NCBI GenBank assembly: GCA_002966495.1
Contig: CP016490.1
Coordinates: 3,472,001 to 3,536,000 of the forward strand
From: Halomonas sp. GFAJ-1
Lineage (GTDB): Bacteria > Pseudomonadota > Gammaproteobacteria > Pseudomonadales > Halomonadaceae
Direction: 5' to 3'
Length of the DNA stretch: 64,000 nt
Below, in pieces: positions 50,187-58,018 of this stretch. The notes under the pieces are model-generated. The model was not told the origin of the DNA. It made no database searches and was given only the letters and a program-made list of their open reading frames with translations. Numbering within the stretch: the first letter of the stretch is position 1; every line of letters starts with the position of its first letter. Made by a program: the position numbers and the translations under genes.

Positions 50187-51053
50187 ATGATACGAGAACT
50201 GAAAACCCTAGTCGCCGTTGCTCAACACGGCACCTTTGCAGCGGCAGGCCAGCAGGTTGGGCTTACTCAGGCAGCGGTCAGTGCACAAATGAAGCGTTTG
50301 GAAGAAGCGCTTGGACTGACCCTATTTGAACGCAGTGGCCGAGCAGCCGTGCTTACGCAGCGAGGGCAAGAAACCCTGCTGCAGGCGCAAGCGTTGCTAG
50401 GGATGTACGCCACGTTAGGCGATTCGCCATCACATCAGGGGCTTGATACTCGGCTCACCATAGGGGCAATAGCCTCTATTCAACGCACCCTGCTACCCGC
50501 TGTTTTAGCGCGCTTTCACCGCCGCTACCCCGAGTGTCATACGCGCTTAGTGCCGGGGCTTTCTATGGACTTAATGAACCAGGTAGACGCAGGTGAGCTG
50601 GATATGGCGGTGATTATTCGTCCTCCGTTTTCACTGCACAGCGATTTACGCTGGACGCCTCTGGCTCACGAGCCTTTTCGCTTACTGGTGCCCCGCCAGT
50701 TACCGGGCGAAGAGTGGCGAGAACTTCTTACTCACCATCCCTTCGTACGCTACGACCGAACCTCGTTTGGCGGCCGTCAGGTAGATCGCTTTTTAAGGGA
50801 TAATCACTGCCAAGTGCGCGACATATGCGAGGTCGATGAGCTAGATGCTATTGTGCAATTGGTTGCCGATGGCGTGGGAGTCGCGCTTGTCCCTCAACCC
50901 AAGGCATTGAAACGCTGGCCCAAGGGAGTGCGGGCGATTGATTTAGGCGAACGCACCATACACCGCGATATAGGTTTGATTCATCGCACTAACGGGCATT
51001 TAAGCCAGCCCGCTCGGGCATTGTCCCAATTAATTGGTACTATTGCTTCTTAA
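50187..51053 (+). CDS. LysR-family transcriptional regulator
   Basis: A 288-residue LysR-type regulator: the helix-turn-helix ELKTLVAVAQHGTFAAAGQQVGLTQAAVSAQMKRLEEALGLTLFERSGR followed by an effector domain with a PRQLPGEEW segment. It is divergent from the VOC protein gene at a distance of 156 bases and may control it. The frame starts at a TTG at 50175; the ATG at 50187 is preferred as it gives the usual N-terminus. The effector is unknown. Confidence 0.9.
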   Translation: MIRELKTLVAVAQHGTFAAAGQQVGLTQAAVSAQMKRLEEALGLTLFERSGRAAVLTQRGQETLLQAQALLGMYATLGDSPSHQGLDTRLTIGAIASIQRTLLPAVLARFHRRYPECHTRLVPGLSMDLMNQVDAGELDMAVIIRPPFSLHSDLRWTPLAHEPFRLLVPRQLPGEEWRELLTHHPFVRYDRTSFGGRQVDRFLRDNHCQVRDICEVDELDAIVQLVADGVGVALVPQPKALKRWPKGVRAIDLGERTIHRDIGLIHRTNGHLSQPARALSQLIGTIAS

Positions 51054-51099
51054 ACCACTAATGACCTTCATTGACTTAATCAGTACGCAGGCCACCCCC

Positions 51100-51312
51100 A
51101 TGCAACCTAAAGACCTTGAGAAACTCGTCACCCGGACGATGCCGTTTGGAAAGCACCAAGGCTGTATTATTGCCGATCTACCTGGGCCCTATCTCAACTG
51201 GTTTGCGCGGGAGGGCTTTCCTGACGGTGAGATTGGTCACCTCCTCCACTTGATGCATGAGATAGACCATAACGGCCTCAGCGGTCTGCTTGAACCACTG
51301 CGCCACAAATAA
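51100..51312 (+). CDS. DUF3820 family protein
   Basis: A small acidic protein of about 70 residues: LVTRTMPFGKHQGCIIADLPGPYLNWFAREGFPDGEIGHLL. The MPFGK-G-LIxDLPxxYLxWF pattern is that of DUF3820, called a putative quorum-sensing-regulated virulence factor after a Pseudomonas member. Its function is unknown. The frame can be extended to 51061 or 51034; I use the ATG at 51100 since the family usually starts about ten residues before the motif. It follows the LysR gene by 46 bases and may be co-transcribed. Confidence 0.8.
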   Translation: MQPKDLEKLVTRTMPFGKHQGCIIADLPGPYLNWFAREGFPDGEIGHLLHLMHEIDHNGLSGLLEPLRHK

Positions 51313-51328
51313 TCAAGTGGCTGCTAAT

Positions 51329-51682
51329 CTAATGCCTATTGTTCAGCGCCCGATCACGTTCAACGACGTATAACGCTTGGTGTTGCTGAGCATCAGCAGG
51401 AAATCGACCTAGCGCCACGGCCTGCTCAAAAAAGCCCGCGGCGGGCAAGTGATCACCTCGGCGGCTAACCACCAACGCGGCAATCATTGGCTGCCCTGCG
51501 GCAACATCCTCTTCCATCAGCAGTTCAAGCGCTTTAGCAACACGCTGTATAGTTCTCGGTGGCGTGAGCCCTAACGCAATCGCTACTTGCTGATAAGTCA
51601 TCGGCAACTCAGCGCTGGGCGTGCTGAGTAGCAGTGAGCGCACCTGGGACGCTAAAGCGGCGTTTATATCGCGTTGTGCCAT
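51329..51682 (-). CDS. Hypothetical protein with winged-helix-like N-terminus
   Basis: A 117-residue protein. Residues 1-55 (ALASQVRSLLLST, MTYQQVAIALGLTPPRTIQRVAKALELLMEED) look like a winged helix-turn-helix, with the second part in the style of MGMT-like or replication-type wings (MIAALVVSRRGDHLPAAGFF). I do not recognise the family. It could bind DNA. It is convergent with the DUF3820 gene. Confidence 0.65.
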   Translation of the reverse strand: MAQRDINAALASQVRSLLLSTPSAELPMTYQQVAIALGLTPPRTIQRVAKALELLMEEDVAAGQPMIAALVVSRRGDHLPAAGFFEQAVALGRFPADAQQHQALYVVERDRALNNRH

Positions 51683-51790
51683 GATTGTGACGCACTCTCT
51701 TAATCAGATTAATAAGCACACCATTGAAGCGCTGGTTATGCTGAAGACATACTTTGCGCATGTTACCGCGATCGACGCTAGGAAAAAGGC

Positions 51791-52561
51791 ATGGCTAAAC
51801 GATTAAAAAACTTTCAACAAACGAAAGGCGGTGTATGGCCAACCCTGTTGGCATGGGTAAGCGTTTTAACACTGTTTATTGCAGTACTGCTGATGGCGGG
51901 CGCTGGCCCGGCTTACCGCTGGCAACTCCTTGGGCTTGGTGAGGCATTCACATTACTTCGGAATGGTGTGTATGCCACCGCAGGTGCGACGCTGCTAAGC
52001 TTGCTACTGCTTGTGGTGAGTGGCATCACTCGCCGCTTTGGTGCTGCTTTAGTAGCGGTAATAGTCATTGCCGCCACCCTGGCGCTGCTATATTCACCGT
52101 GGCAGCAGTGGCAGCGCGCGCAACAAGCCCCCGTTATTCATGATATTACTACTGATTTACAAAACCCTCCCACCTTCAACGCCTTAAGAAACGAACGCGA
52201 AGCTGCACCCAATGCGGTGGACTACCCCGGCGAAACCACGGCCCGACAGCAGCGGGAGGCGTATCCTAATGTGCAGCCGCTTGTGGTTGATGCTCCTGCC
52301 ACTAGCATTCTTGCGGCAGCTCAAGCTGAGGTGGAAGCATCCGGCTGGCGGATTGCAGCGATTACTGAGAACACCATTGAAGCGACCGCCACGACCTACT
52401 GGTTTGGCTTTGAAGATGATGTGGTGATACGTCTGAGCGAACAACAAGATGCTGTTCGTATTGATATGCGCTCGGCCTCTCGATTAGGCGCCAGCGATAT
52501 TGGTACCAATGCCCAACGAATCGAAACATTTCTGACAGCACTGCGTGAACGCCTAGAGTAA
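51791..52561 (+). CDS. DUF1499 family membrane protein
   Basis: A 256-residue protein with three hydrophobic helices in residues 15-100 (LLAWVSVLTLFIAVLLMAGAG, TAGATLLSLLLLVVSGI, ALVAVIVIAATLALLY) and a C-terminal DUF1499 domain of about 120 residues (starting DITTDLQNPPTFNAL, with IEATATTYWFGFEDDVVIRL and DMRSASRLGASDIGTNAQRI). The domain is widespread in proteobacteria and of unknown role. It is followed by a terminator-like hairpin. Confidence 0.9.
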   Translation: MAKRLKNFQQTKGGVWPTLLAWVSVLTLFIAVLLMAGAGPAYRWQLLGLGEAFTLLRNGVYATAGATLLSLLLLVVSGITRRFGAALVAVIVIAATLALLYSPWQQWQRAQQAPVIHDITTDLQNPPTFNALRNEREAAPNAVDYPGETTARQQREAYPNVQPLVVDAPATSILAAAQAEVEASGWRIAAITENTIEATATTYWFGFEDDVVIRLSEQQDAVRIDMRSASRLGASDIGTNAQRIETFLTALRERLE

Positions 52562-52591
52562 ACAGCCAGGAACAGGGCAATGACGCCCCAT

Positions 52592-52626
52592 AAAAAAAGC
52601 CCGTCACTTTTAAAAGCGACGGGCTT
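52592..52626. terminator. Hairpin between DUF1499 and chemotaxis-receptor remnant
   Basis: A 9-bp stem, AAGCCCGTC (52597-52605) and GACGGGCTT (52618-52626), has a seven-A run at its left, so it is a good intrinsic terminator for the minus-strand receptor gene and can also end the plus-strand DUF1499 transcript. A 16-bp perfect palindrome (52638-52653) stands next to it. Confidence 0.8.
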
Positions 52627-52666
52627 ACCTGTTTACCACCCACCCGGGTGGGTTTGAAAACGAAGG

Positions 52667-53209
52667 TTAAACGGGCGGTTGCAAGCGCGCTGCCTCTTCT
52701 GACGGAGGCAGTGAGGCGGGCCGCTGTACAGCGCCACTTACCTGGAAGCGGCTGACCAGGGAGTGCATATCCCCTGCACGCTCGTCTAAGGTGTGGCTTG
52801 CGCTAGAAGCTTCTTGAACCAAACGGGCATTCTGGTGCGTCACTTGATCCAATTGCGAGATCGCTTGGTTGATTTGGTCAATTCCGGCGGACTGTTCATG
52901 CGTGGCGTCCGCAATTTCCGTCACATAGCGGGTTACTTCCGTAAGGCTATCGATAATATCCTGCAAGTGGTTGCTGGACGCGGTGACCAGCTGCTCACCT
53001 TCGTTCACTTTTTTGACACTGTCATCCACTAAATGGCGAATTTGTGCCGCCTCTTCGGCGCTGCGCCCGGCAAGCTTGCGTACTTCTTGCGCCACAACGG
53101 CAAAACCACGCCCCTGCTCACCGGCCCTGGCCGCTTCTACTGAAGCATTAAGCGCCAGCAGGTTCGTTTGAAACGCAATGTCGTCGATCGCTTTATTGAC
53201 ATCCTCCGA
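52667..53209 (-). pseudogene. Methyl-accepting chemotaxis protein, C-terminal remnant
   Basis: An open frame of 180 codons that encodes only the cytoplasmic tip and return helix of a chemoreceptor: IDDIAFQTNLLALNASVEAARAGEQGRGFAVVAQEVRKLA (the CheW/CheA contact region) and the following long coiled coil. It runs without a start codon into the right end of the IS200/IS605-type element at 53210. Sensor, membrane and HAMP parts are missing. An internal ATG (53095) exists but is inside the conserved tip. On the far side of the element lies the N-terminal stub of a periplasmic binding protein in the same orientation, possibly the start of the same original gene. It is not likely to be functional. 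Confidence 0.9.
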
Positions 53210-53357
53210 CCACTAACTTAGAGAGTGTAGTGGCGGATTCCCAGGTCGTTGCCTTCCTGGTTCCTGCTTCGTTGTCCGTTGCCTGCCATGCCTTGGCATG
53301 GCAGGTCTTACACAAACTCCACAGGCGTTGCTTCCCGAGTGCCCCTCGGTAGTTGCT
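53210..53357 (-). ncRNA. Candidate omega RNA (reRNA) of the TnpB element
   Basis: TnpB proteins use a guide RNA made from the tnpB 3' end and the element's right end, with the guide taken from the flanking DNA. Here the 148 bases after tnpB fold well: an 11-bp palindromic stem at 53282-53305, a CCAGG/CCTGG hairpin at 53246-53265, and the terminal hairpin at 53210-53233. The guide would then be the first bases of the chemoreceptor remnant (minus strand from 53209). The RNA may start inside tnpB. Confidence 0.5.
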
Positions 53358-54470
53358 TCAACGCTCGGCACCGGCTAACAGCGCGGTGCCTGCTTGTAGG
53401 ATGTTGCGGGCGGCATTGAGGTCACGGTCAATGCCTTGGGTGCCACAGCCCGGGCAATCCCAGGTGCGAACATTCAGCGGTAGCAATGCCATCACATAGC
53501 CGCAACCATGGCAGCGTTTTGAGCTTGGGTACCAGCGGTCGATCTGGACGAACTGCCGTCCTGCCCAGGCCGCTTTGTAGTCAAGCTGGCGCACCAACTC
53601 TCCCCAGCCCACATCACTGATGGCCTTGGCTAGCGACCGATTCTTGACCATATTCTTAATCTGCAAACTCTCCGCCGCGACCACTTGGTTCTCGTTAACG
53701 ATCTGGCAGGTGAGCTTATGCAGGTGGTCAAGCCGTGTATCGGCAATTTTAGCGTGGCAGCGAGCGACCTTTAACCGTGCCTTCGCCCGGTTGTTCGAGC
53801 CTTTTTGCTTGCGGCTGAGTTGCCGCTGCGCCCGCGCCAGCTTACGGGCATAGCGGGCGGTATGGCGGGGGTTGTTAACCCGTTTGCCATCACTGGTAAC
53901 GAACAGGTCTTTCAGTCCCAGATCAATGCCGACCATGTTAGGCGTCACGTCGAGTATTTGCGCGTCGACCTGGCACAAACAGCTGATGAAGTAGCGGCCT
54001 GCTGCGTCCTTGGAGACGGTGACGGTGCTGGGCGCTGACGGTAGCTCGCGGCTCCAGCGAATGTTCAACGGCTCACGGCACTTGGCGAGCGTGATCTGGC
54101 CATCACGGTACGAAAACGCTGAACTGGCAAAGGTGGCCGACTGACGATGCTTCTTGGATTTAAAGTTGGGATAACGCGCCCGTTTAGCAAAGAAATTCTT
54201 GAAGGCCGCTTGCTGATGACGAAGGCATTGTTGCAACGGCACCGAACTGACCTCGGCTAAAAAGGCCGTATCCGGCTGCTTTTTCAACTGCGTTAGAAAG
54301 GCGCTAGCGTCGTTGTAACCGATCTTTTCCTGACGCTGATAGAACGCATCGGTGCGATGGCGGAGCACCGCATTCCAGACATACCGCACGCACCCAAACG
54401 TCCGCGCCAGCAAGGCGGCCTGCTCAGACGTGGGGTAAAAGCGGTATTTGTAGGCACGTTCGGTTTTCAT
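53358..54470 (-). CDS. tnpB: TnpB RNA-guided endonuclease
   Basis: A 370-residue TnpB of usual length. The N-terminal OrfB helix-turn-helix part reads AYKYRFYPTSEQAALLARTFGCVRYVWN. The RuvC catalytic residues are in place: Asp183 (GIDLGLKDL), Glu267 (AAESLQIKNM) and the DRD at 348-350 (GIDRDLNAARNI). The zinc finger cysteines are at 320, 323, 339 and 342. It should cut double-stranded DNA matching its guide next to a short target motif, which favours keeping the element. The frame is intact, so it is probably active. It is inside an element with no transposase gene. Confidence 0.93.
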   Translation of the reverse strand: MKTERAYKYRFYPTSEQAALLARTFGCVRYVWNAVLRHRTDAFYQRQEKIGYNDASAFLTQLKKQPDTAFLAEVSSVPLQQCLRHQQAAFKNFFAKRARYPNFKSKKHRQSATFASSAFSYRDGQITLAKCREPLNIRWSRELPSAPSTVTVSKDAAGRYFISCLCQVDAQILDVTPNMVGIDLGLKDLFVTSDGKRVNNPRHTARYARKLARAQRQLSRKQKGSNNRAKARLKVARCHAKIADTRLDHLHKLTCQIVNENQVVAAESLQIKNMVKNRSLAKAISDVGWGELVRQLDYKAAWAGRQFVQIDRWYPSSKRCHGCGYVMALLPLNVRTWDCPGCGTQGIDRDLNAARNILQAGTALLAGAER

Positions 54471-54535
54471 AGCTTACAGCTTAGATAGGTTTATGTAAGC
54501 CTGCAAGACACAGCGTCCTAGCGGACGCTGCGCTA

Positions 54536-54697
54536 TCCGTTCACCTCGGAAAAGTAGGCCTCTATACCCTGCTGCATACCTATCCCCAGTGGCGCCGCGC
54601 CACCACTGGTAGGTGCTACGATTCCAAAGGTTAACTCTGCCTGAGCCAGTGGAGAAAAGAGCATCCCCGCCAGTAACCATATACTTATTCGCCGCAT
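54536..54697 (-). pseudogene. N-terminal stub of a family 6 periplasmic binding protein
   Basis: A 54-codon frame begins with ATG at 54697 behind AGGGGGA. It encodes a signal peptide (MRRISIWLLAGMLFSPLAQA) and the first strand and helix of a branched-chain-amino-acid-type binding domain, ELTFGIVAPTSGG then APLGIGMQQGIEAYF, and stops at a TAG where the IS element begins. A 94-codon frame in another register covers the same bases, but it has no family features. The stub may be the start of the same gene as the chemoreceptor remnant, because some receptors carry this domain as sensor. Confidence 0.75.
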
Positions 54698-54933
54698 TGG
54701 GCCGTCCCCCTACTTTTGAATTAAGAATGTAAGCATTACCGCCAGAGTGGCCGTCCACTCCGAAGCTTGAATGAAACTTTTTTTATAATGGCGGGAGAAT
54801 ATACGACTTAACCTTCATTAGCGTTAAACGCTACGTAGCAAAAAGTAATTTATTGTTTTTCCGGTAGGGGCTTAAAAACGCCAAAGAGTAAATATGCTAG
54901 CCTTACTGGCTACATGCGGTACAGAGGAACGCA

Positions 54934-55347
54934 ATGCTCACTATCTCAAATAGCGTGACGCTAGCGGATTGGGAAATTGATATTAGCCAGATTCGCTCCC
55001 AAGGTGCAGGGGGTCAAAACGTCAATAAAGTCGCTTCTGCGGTTCATTTACGTTTCGATATTCAAAACTCGACCCTGCCCCCGGTGTATAAAGAACGCTT
55101 GATGGCGCTTTCTGATCAACGCATCAGCAAAGAGGGCGTGATTATTATCAAGGCGCAGAGCTATCGCACGCTTGAGCTAAATAAAGAGGATGCATTGGCC
55201 CGCTTAAAAGTGCTGATACAAAGTGCCGCCAAACAGCCGAAGGTGCGCCGACCTACCAAACCTACTAAAGGCTCCCAGCGTCGCCGGGTAGATCATAAAA
55301 CGCGTAAGGGCAAAACCAAATCACTGCGTGGTAAAGTGCCGATTTAA
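54934..55347 (+). CDS. arfB: Peptidyl-tRNA hydrolase ArfB (YaeJ)
   Basis: A 137-residue ribosome rescue factor. The catalytic GGQ loop is in IRSQGAGGQNVNKVASAVHLRFDI, and the long basic C-terminal tail (KQPKVRRPTKPTKGSQRRRVDHKTRKGKTKS) is the part that enters the empty mRNA channel of stalled ribosomes. It frees peptides from ribosomes without a stop codon. CAGAGGAACGCA precedes the ATG. Length and tail separate it from full release factors. Confidence 0.95.
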   Translation: MLTISNSVTLADWEIDISQIRSQGAGGQNVNKVASAVHLRFDIQNSTLPPVYKERLMALSDQRISKEGVIIIKAQSYRTLELNKEDALARLKVLIQSAAKQPKVRRPTKPTKGSQRRRVDHKTRKGKTKSLRGKVPI

Positions 55348-55404
55348 CGCGTTGTTTAAGTCCGCCACTATCTAGGCCTATCGTTACTCCATTGAGCATT
55401 GACT

Positions 55405-55617
55405 ATGTCGCCAGCTAGCCGCCCTCTCTCTCCTTGTATTCAAGTATGTAAGATCGAACCCGTGGCATCGCGCCACCAAGGTCTATCCCAAGAACTCTGC
55501 CTAGGGTGTGGTCGCACACTTGATGAGATTGCCTGCTGGGGGGCCATGACCGAGGCTGAGAAGGCCCCAGTGTGGGAAAGGCTGGAGCGCGAGGGGTATG
55601 CCAAAACATCCCGGTAG
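55405..55617 (+). CDS. DUF1289 family protein
   Basis: A 70-residue protein with four cysteines that should bind metal: PCIQVCKIEP and CLGCGRTLDEIACWGAMTEAEK. This is the DUF1289 pattern, common in proteobacteria and of unknown role. The ATG at 55405 follows an in-frame TTG at 55399. It is 57 bases downstream of arfB, so it may be co-transcribed. Confidence 0.88.
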   Translation: MSPASRPLSPCIQVCKIEPVASRHQGLSQELCLGCGRTLDEIACWGAMTEAEKAPVWERLEREGYAKTSR

Positions 55618-55652
55618 GTTTGATTATCGCCCTGCAGCATTAAGCAACACGC

Positions 55653-56705
55653 TTATTGTGGCGGTTTATCGTGGCGGTCGCTCAAAATATGGTGCAGTTC
55701 GCCGCATGCCACCAGAGGGTCGTCGCAATTAATGACTATCTTTGATTCTGTCAGCACATAGCTGCGCCCCGTAATGGAGTTTTCCACCACTTGGTAAGCG
55801 CCCTCTTGGTGGGTACCGGTAAAAGTACCGATAAACCCGGTTTCTCGCAGCGACACCGTTTCGAGCTTATCACCTACCGTTAACCGTCCCTCATAGTTCA
55901 TCAGCGCCAGCCGGGCTGACGTTCCGGTGCCTGTAGTGCTTCTACAAATAACCCCAGGGTGCACGTAGGTAGTAGAACGCGAGCGGATATAGCCTTCCGC
56001 CACTGGCTCTTCTGGCCCCATAAAGTGCAAAAATGGCAGCGGCCCTACATCCCCTAGGGTGTAATGGGAAAAGCCGCGCTGGGCTTTTATCGCCTCGACA
56101 ATCTTATAGGCGCAAGCCGCTAGGGCCTGTTCTTCATCGCGTACTAGCTTGAATCCCAGGGCTTCGGCATCGACCAAGGCGTAAAAACCACCGCTATAGG
56201 CAATCGAGTAAGTGACAGGCCCAATACCCGGTACCTGAATGGTGTCACGGTAGGTATCGATATAGCTGGGCAGGCCTTCGCATGTCACCCACTCCACCAC
56301 CCCATCTCGCACGCTGGCTTCAACTTGCACCAGCCCAGCGGGCGCTTCCAGCTTAAAACGCTGAATACCCTCTTGCTTGGGCACAATGCCCGTCTCCAGC
56401 ACGGCCGTGGCGGTGCACAGGGTATTGGAGCCTGAATAAATGGGATAGCCCATTACTTCCATAATGATATAGCCCGCCACTGCATCAGGGTGGGAGGCAG
56501 GCACGAGCAGATCGACCGACATTTCAGGGATACCGTAAGGTTCTTCCAGCAACAAACGCCGCAAACCATCGGCGTCATCTCGCAGATACTCCATCTGCTC
56601 ACGAACCGAGGCGCCGGGCAGCGTATCAATACCGCCGGTTACGATGCGGCTAACATCACCGCCCGCATGGGTATCTAGCAGGTCAATGGTATGAAGATGC
56701 TTCAC
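55653..56705 (-). CDS. Proline racemase family protein with Ser/Thr at the catalytic positions
   Basis: A 350-residue protein of the proline racemase/hydroxyproline epimerase fold: HTIDLLDTHAGGD at the N-terminus, MSVDLLVPASHPDAVAGYIIME, and VHPGVICRSTTGTGTSARLAL. In racemases two cysteines act as acid and base (CGHGT and RSPCGTGT). Here the first is Ser91 (SGSNT) and the second is Thr258 (RSTTGTGT). Family members with a Cys/Thr pair are trans-3-hydroxyproline dehydratases, so racemase activity is unlikely and a lyase-type activity is possible. The start is GTG at 56705, behind AGGAG and overlapping the upstream reductase stop by 4 bases, so the two act together. Confidence 0.85.
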   Translation of the reverse strand: MKHLHTIDLLDTHAGGDVSRIVTGGIDTLPGASVREQMEYLRDDADGLRRLLLEEPYGIPEMSVDLLVPASHPDAVAGYIIMEVMGYPIYSGSNTLCTATAVLETGIVPKQEGIQRFKLEAPAGLVQVEASVRDGVVEWVTCEGLPSYIDTYRDTIQVPGIGPVTYSIAYSGGFYALVDAEALGFKLVRDEEQALAACAYKIVEAIKAQRGFSHYTLGDVGPLPFLHFMGPEEPVAEGYIRSRSTTYVHPGVICRSTTGTGTSARLALMNYEGRLTVGDKLETVSLRETGFIGTFTGTHQEGAYQVVENSITGRSYVLTESKIVINCDDPLVACGELHHILSDRHDKPPQ

Positions 56706-57883
56706 AGGCGCGACTCCTGATCGGTGGGTAAAGCAAATCGTGCGCCGTGGGCAGCCCACTGAGCATCAGGCACGATGACAATTTTGCCAAGGTAGTTGCT
56801 ACCGCGATTCACAAAGTAACGCTCGGCCATGTGAAGTTCAGAGAGTTTAAAAGCGGCGTGCAGTACGGGCTTTAAATCACCGCGGCGGATCCACTCGATC
56901 AGTTGCTCCGCCTCTTCACGAGTGCCATGGGAAACGCCAAATATCTGCACTTGGTAGAGGTAAATCCGCGTCCACATAATTTCGCTGATATTGCCGCCAC
57001 TGGCCCCGGCGATAGAGAGCCGAGGATAAGTGCTCCGGCGCTGCATATCGACAATCATGGTATCGATAAACAGATCCGTCATGTCACCGCCTACTAAGTC
57101 CATCACGGCGTCAATAGGCTGCCCGTGGGTTGCGGCCAACACCCGCTCAACAAAGGTGGGTAAATCTCCACGGTCAATCACGGCTTCAGCACCTAGTGCT
57201 AAGAGCGCATCGGCTTTGTCTGGCTGGCTAACGGCGTAAGGTATTGCCCCAACAATCCGGCACAGCTGGATTAACGCCGTGCCGACCCCACCGCTGGCGC
57301 CACTGACCAACACACGCTCACCAGCACTGACGTTGGCAGAGGTCATCATGTGGTAGGCCGTTTGATAAGAGCACATGCCCATCGCAGCTAGCTCAGCATC
57401 GTGCAGCGCTGGATTAGTTACTTGATGGAACTGATCCGCCGGTACCGCAATGTACTCGGCATAGCCACCGTCGGCTCCGTGGCCATAGTAGTCAGGCGTC
57501 AGGTTAATCGTGCGGCGCTCATCGGCGTAGATATTAAAATCCAGCAGGCCTCGTTCCCCCCTGCGTGCGCTATCCACGCCTTCACCCACCGCGACGATTC
57601 GCCCAACAACGTCTGCACCTTGGATACGTGGAAAGGTAAGCGTCGGTGAGCCACCCATGGCAAAAGAGGTCACTTCCTCTTTTCCTTTGGTGGGGTAAAG
57701 CCCCTCGCGGGCCTTACGGTCGGTGTTATTTTTTGCCGTGGCCGTTACCCGCACCAGCACTTGGTTTGGCCCTGGCTGAGGCGTGGGCACATCTTGACGG
57801 TAGTGCAGTTTATCAACGTCGCCGTGACCCGTTAATAACATGGCGGACATCGTTTTAGGCACAGCGTAGTCGGCTTCATCCAT
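56702..57883 (-). CDS. Medium-chain dehydrogenase/reductase (quinone oxidoreductase-like)
   Basis: A 393-residue NAD(P)H-dependent reductase. It has the GroES-like N-terminal domain (LTGHGDVDKLHYRQDVPTPQPGPNQVLVRV), no zinc ligand set, and the coenzyme motif GERVLVSGASGGVGTALIQLCRIVG. It is longer than usual quinone reductases by an extra loop of about 40 residues around LLDFNIYADERRTINLTPDYYG. It is the first gene of a two-gene unit with the racemase-family gene. Reduction of the product of that partner (for example a cyclic imine or enone) is a guess. AAGGAA precedes the ATG. Confidence 0.88.
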   Translation of the reverse strand: MDEADYAVPKTMSAMLLTGHGDVDKLHYRQDVPTPQPGPNQVLVRVTATAKNNTDRKAREGLYPTKGKEEVTSFAMGGSPTLTFPRIQGADVVGRIVAVGEGVDSARRGERGLLDFNIYADERRTINLTPDYYGHGADGGYAEYIAVPADQFHQVTNPALHDAELAAMGMCSYQTAYHMMTSANVSAGERVLVSGASGGVGTALIQLCRIVGAIPYAVSQPDKADALLALGAEAVIDRGDLPTFVERVLAATHGQPIDAVMDLVGGDMTDLFIDTMIVDMQRRSTYPRLSIAGASGGNISEIMWTRIYLYQVQIFGVSHGTREEAEQLIEWIRRGDLKPVLHAAFKLSELHMAERYFVNRGSNYLGKIVIVPDAQWAAHGARFALPTDQESRL

Positions 57884-57963
57884 GGGCTGGTTCCTTGTGA
57901 AAAACAGAGTTCATCTGCCTGACAACGTAGCAAATCTGTGAGGAGTCACAAGCCATTAAACAC

Positions 57964-57996
57964 AACGGCGGCAGCGCTGAATGCGCTGCCGCCGTT
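57964..57996 (-). terminator. Hairpin downstream of nnrU
   Basis: A perfect 14-bp G+C-rich stem (57964-57977 with 57983-57996, 5-nt loop). The minus-strand tail is GTGTTTAA, a modest T run. It lies between the nnrU-like stop and the start of the reductase gene. Confidence 0.65.
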
Positions 57997-58018
57997 AGCA
58001 AAACGCTGATTATTGCTA

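Larger units (their letters stand above)
53210..54532 (-). mobile_element. IS200/IS605-type element carrying only tnpB (IS1341-like)
   Basis: The element runs on the minus strand from a left end with a perfect 8-bp hairpin (54511-54518 with 54523-54530) to a right end with the hairpin CCACTA/TAGTGG at 53210-53233. Subterminal hairpins instead of inverted repeats, a tnpB gene and no target duplication are features of this family. No tnpA (Y1 transposase) is present, so it needs a transposase in trans. Boundaries are set from the hairpins and the points where the flanking genes break; they may be off by a few bases. Confidence 0.8.

Noticed and set aside
54474..54758. 94-codon minus-strand frame upstream of tnpB
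   Set aside because: It covers the same bases as a frame with a signal peptide and a recognisable binding-protein start plus a good ribosome binding site. The 94-codon product has no family features and also runs through the element's left-end hairpin.
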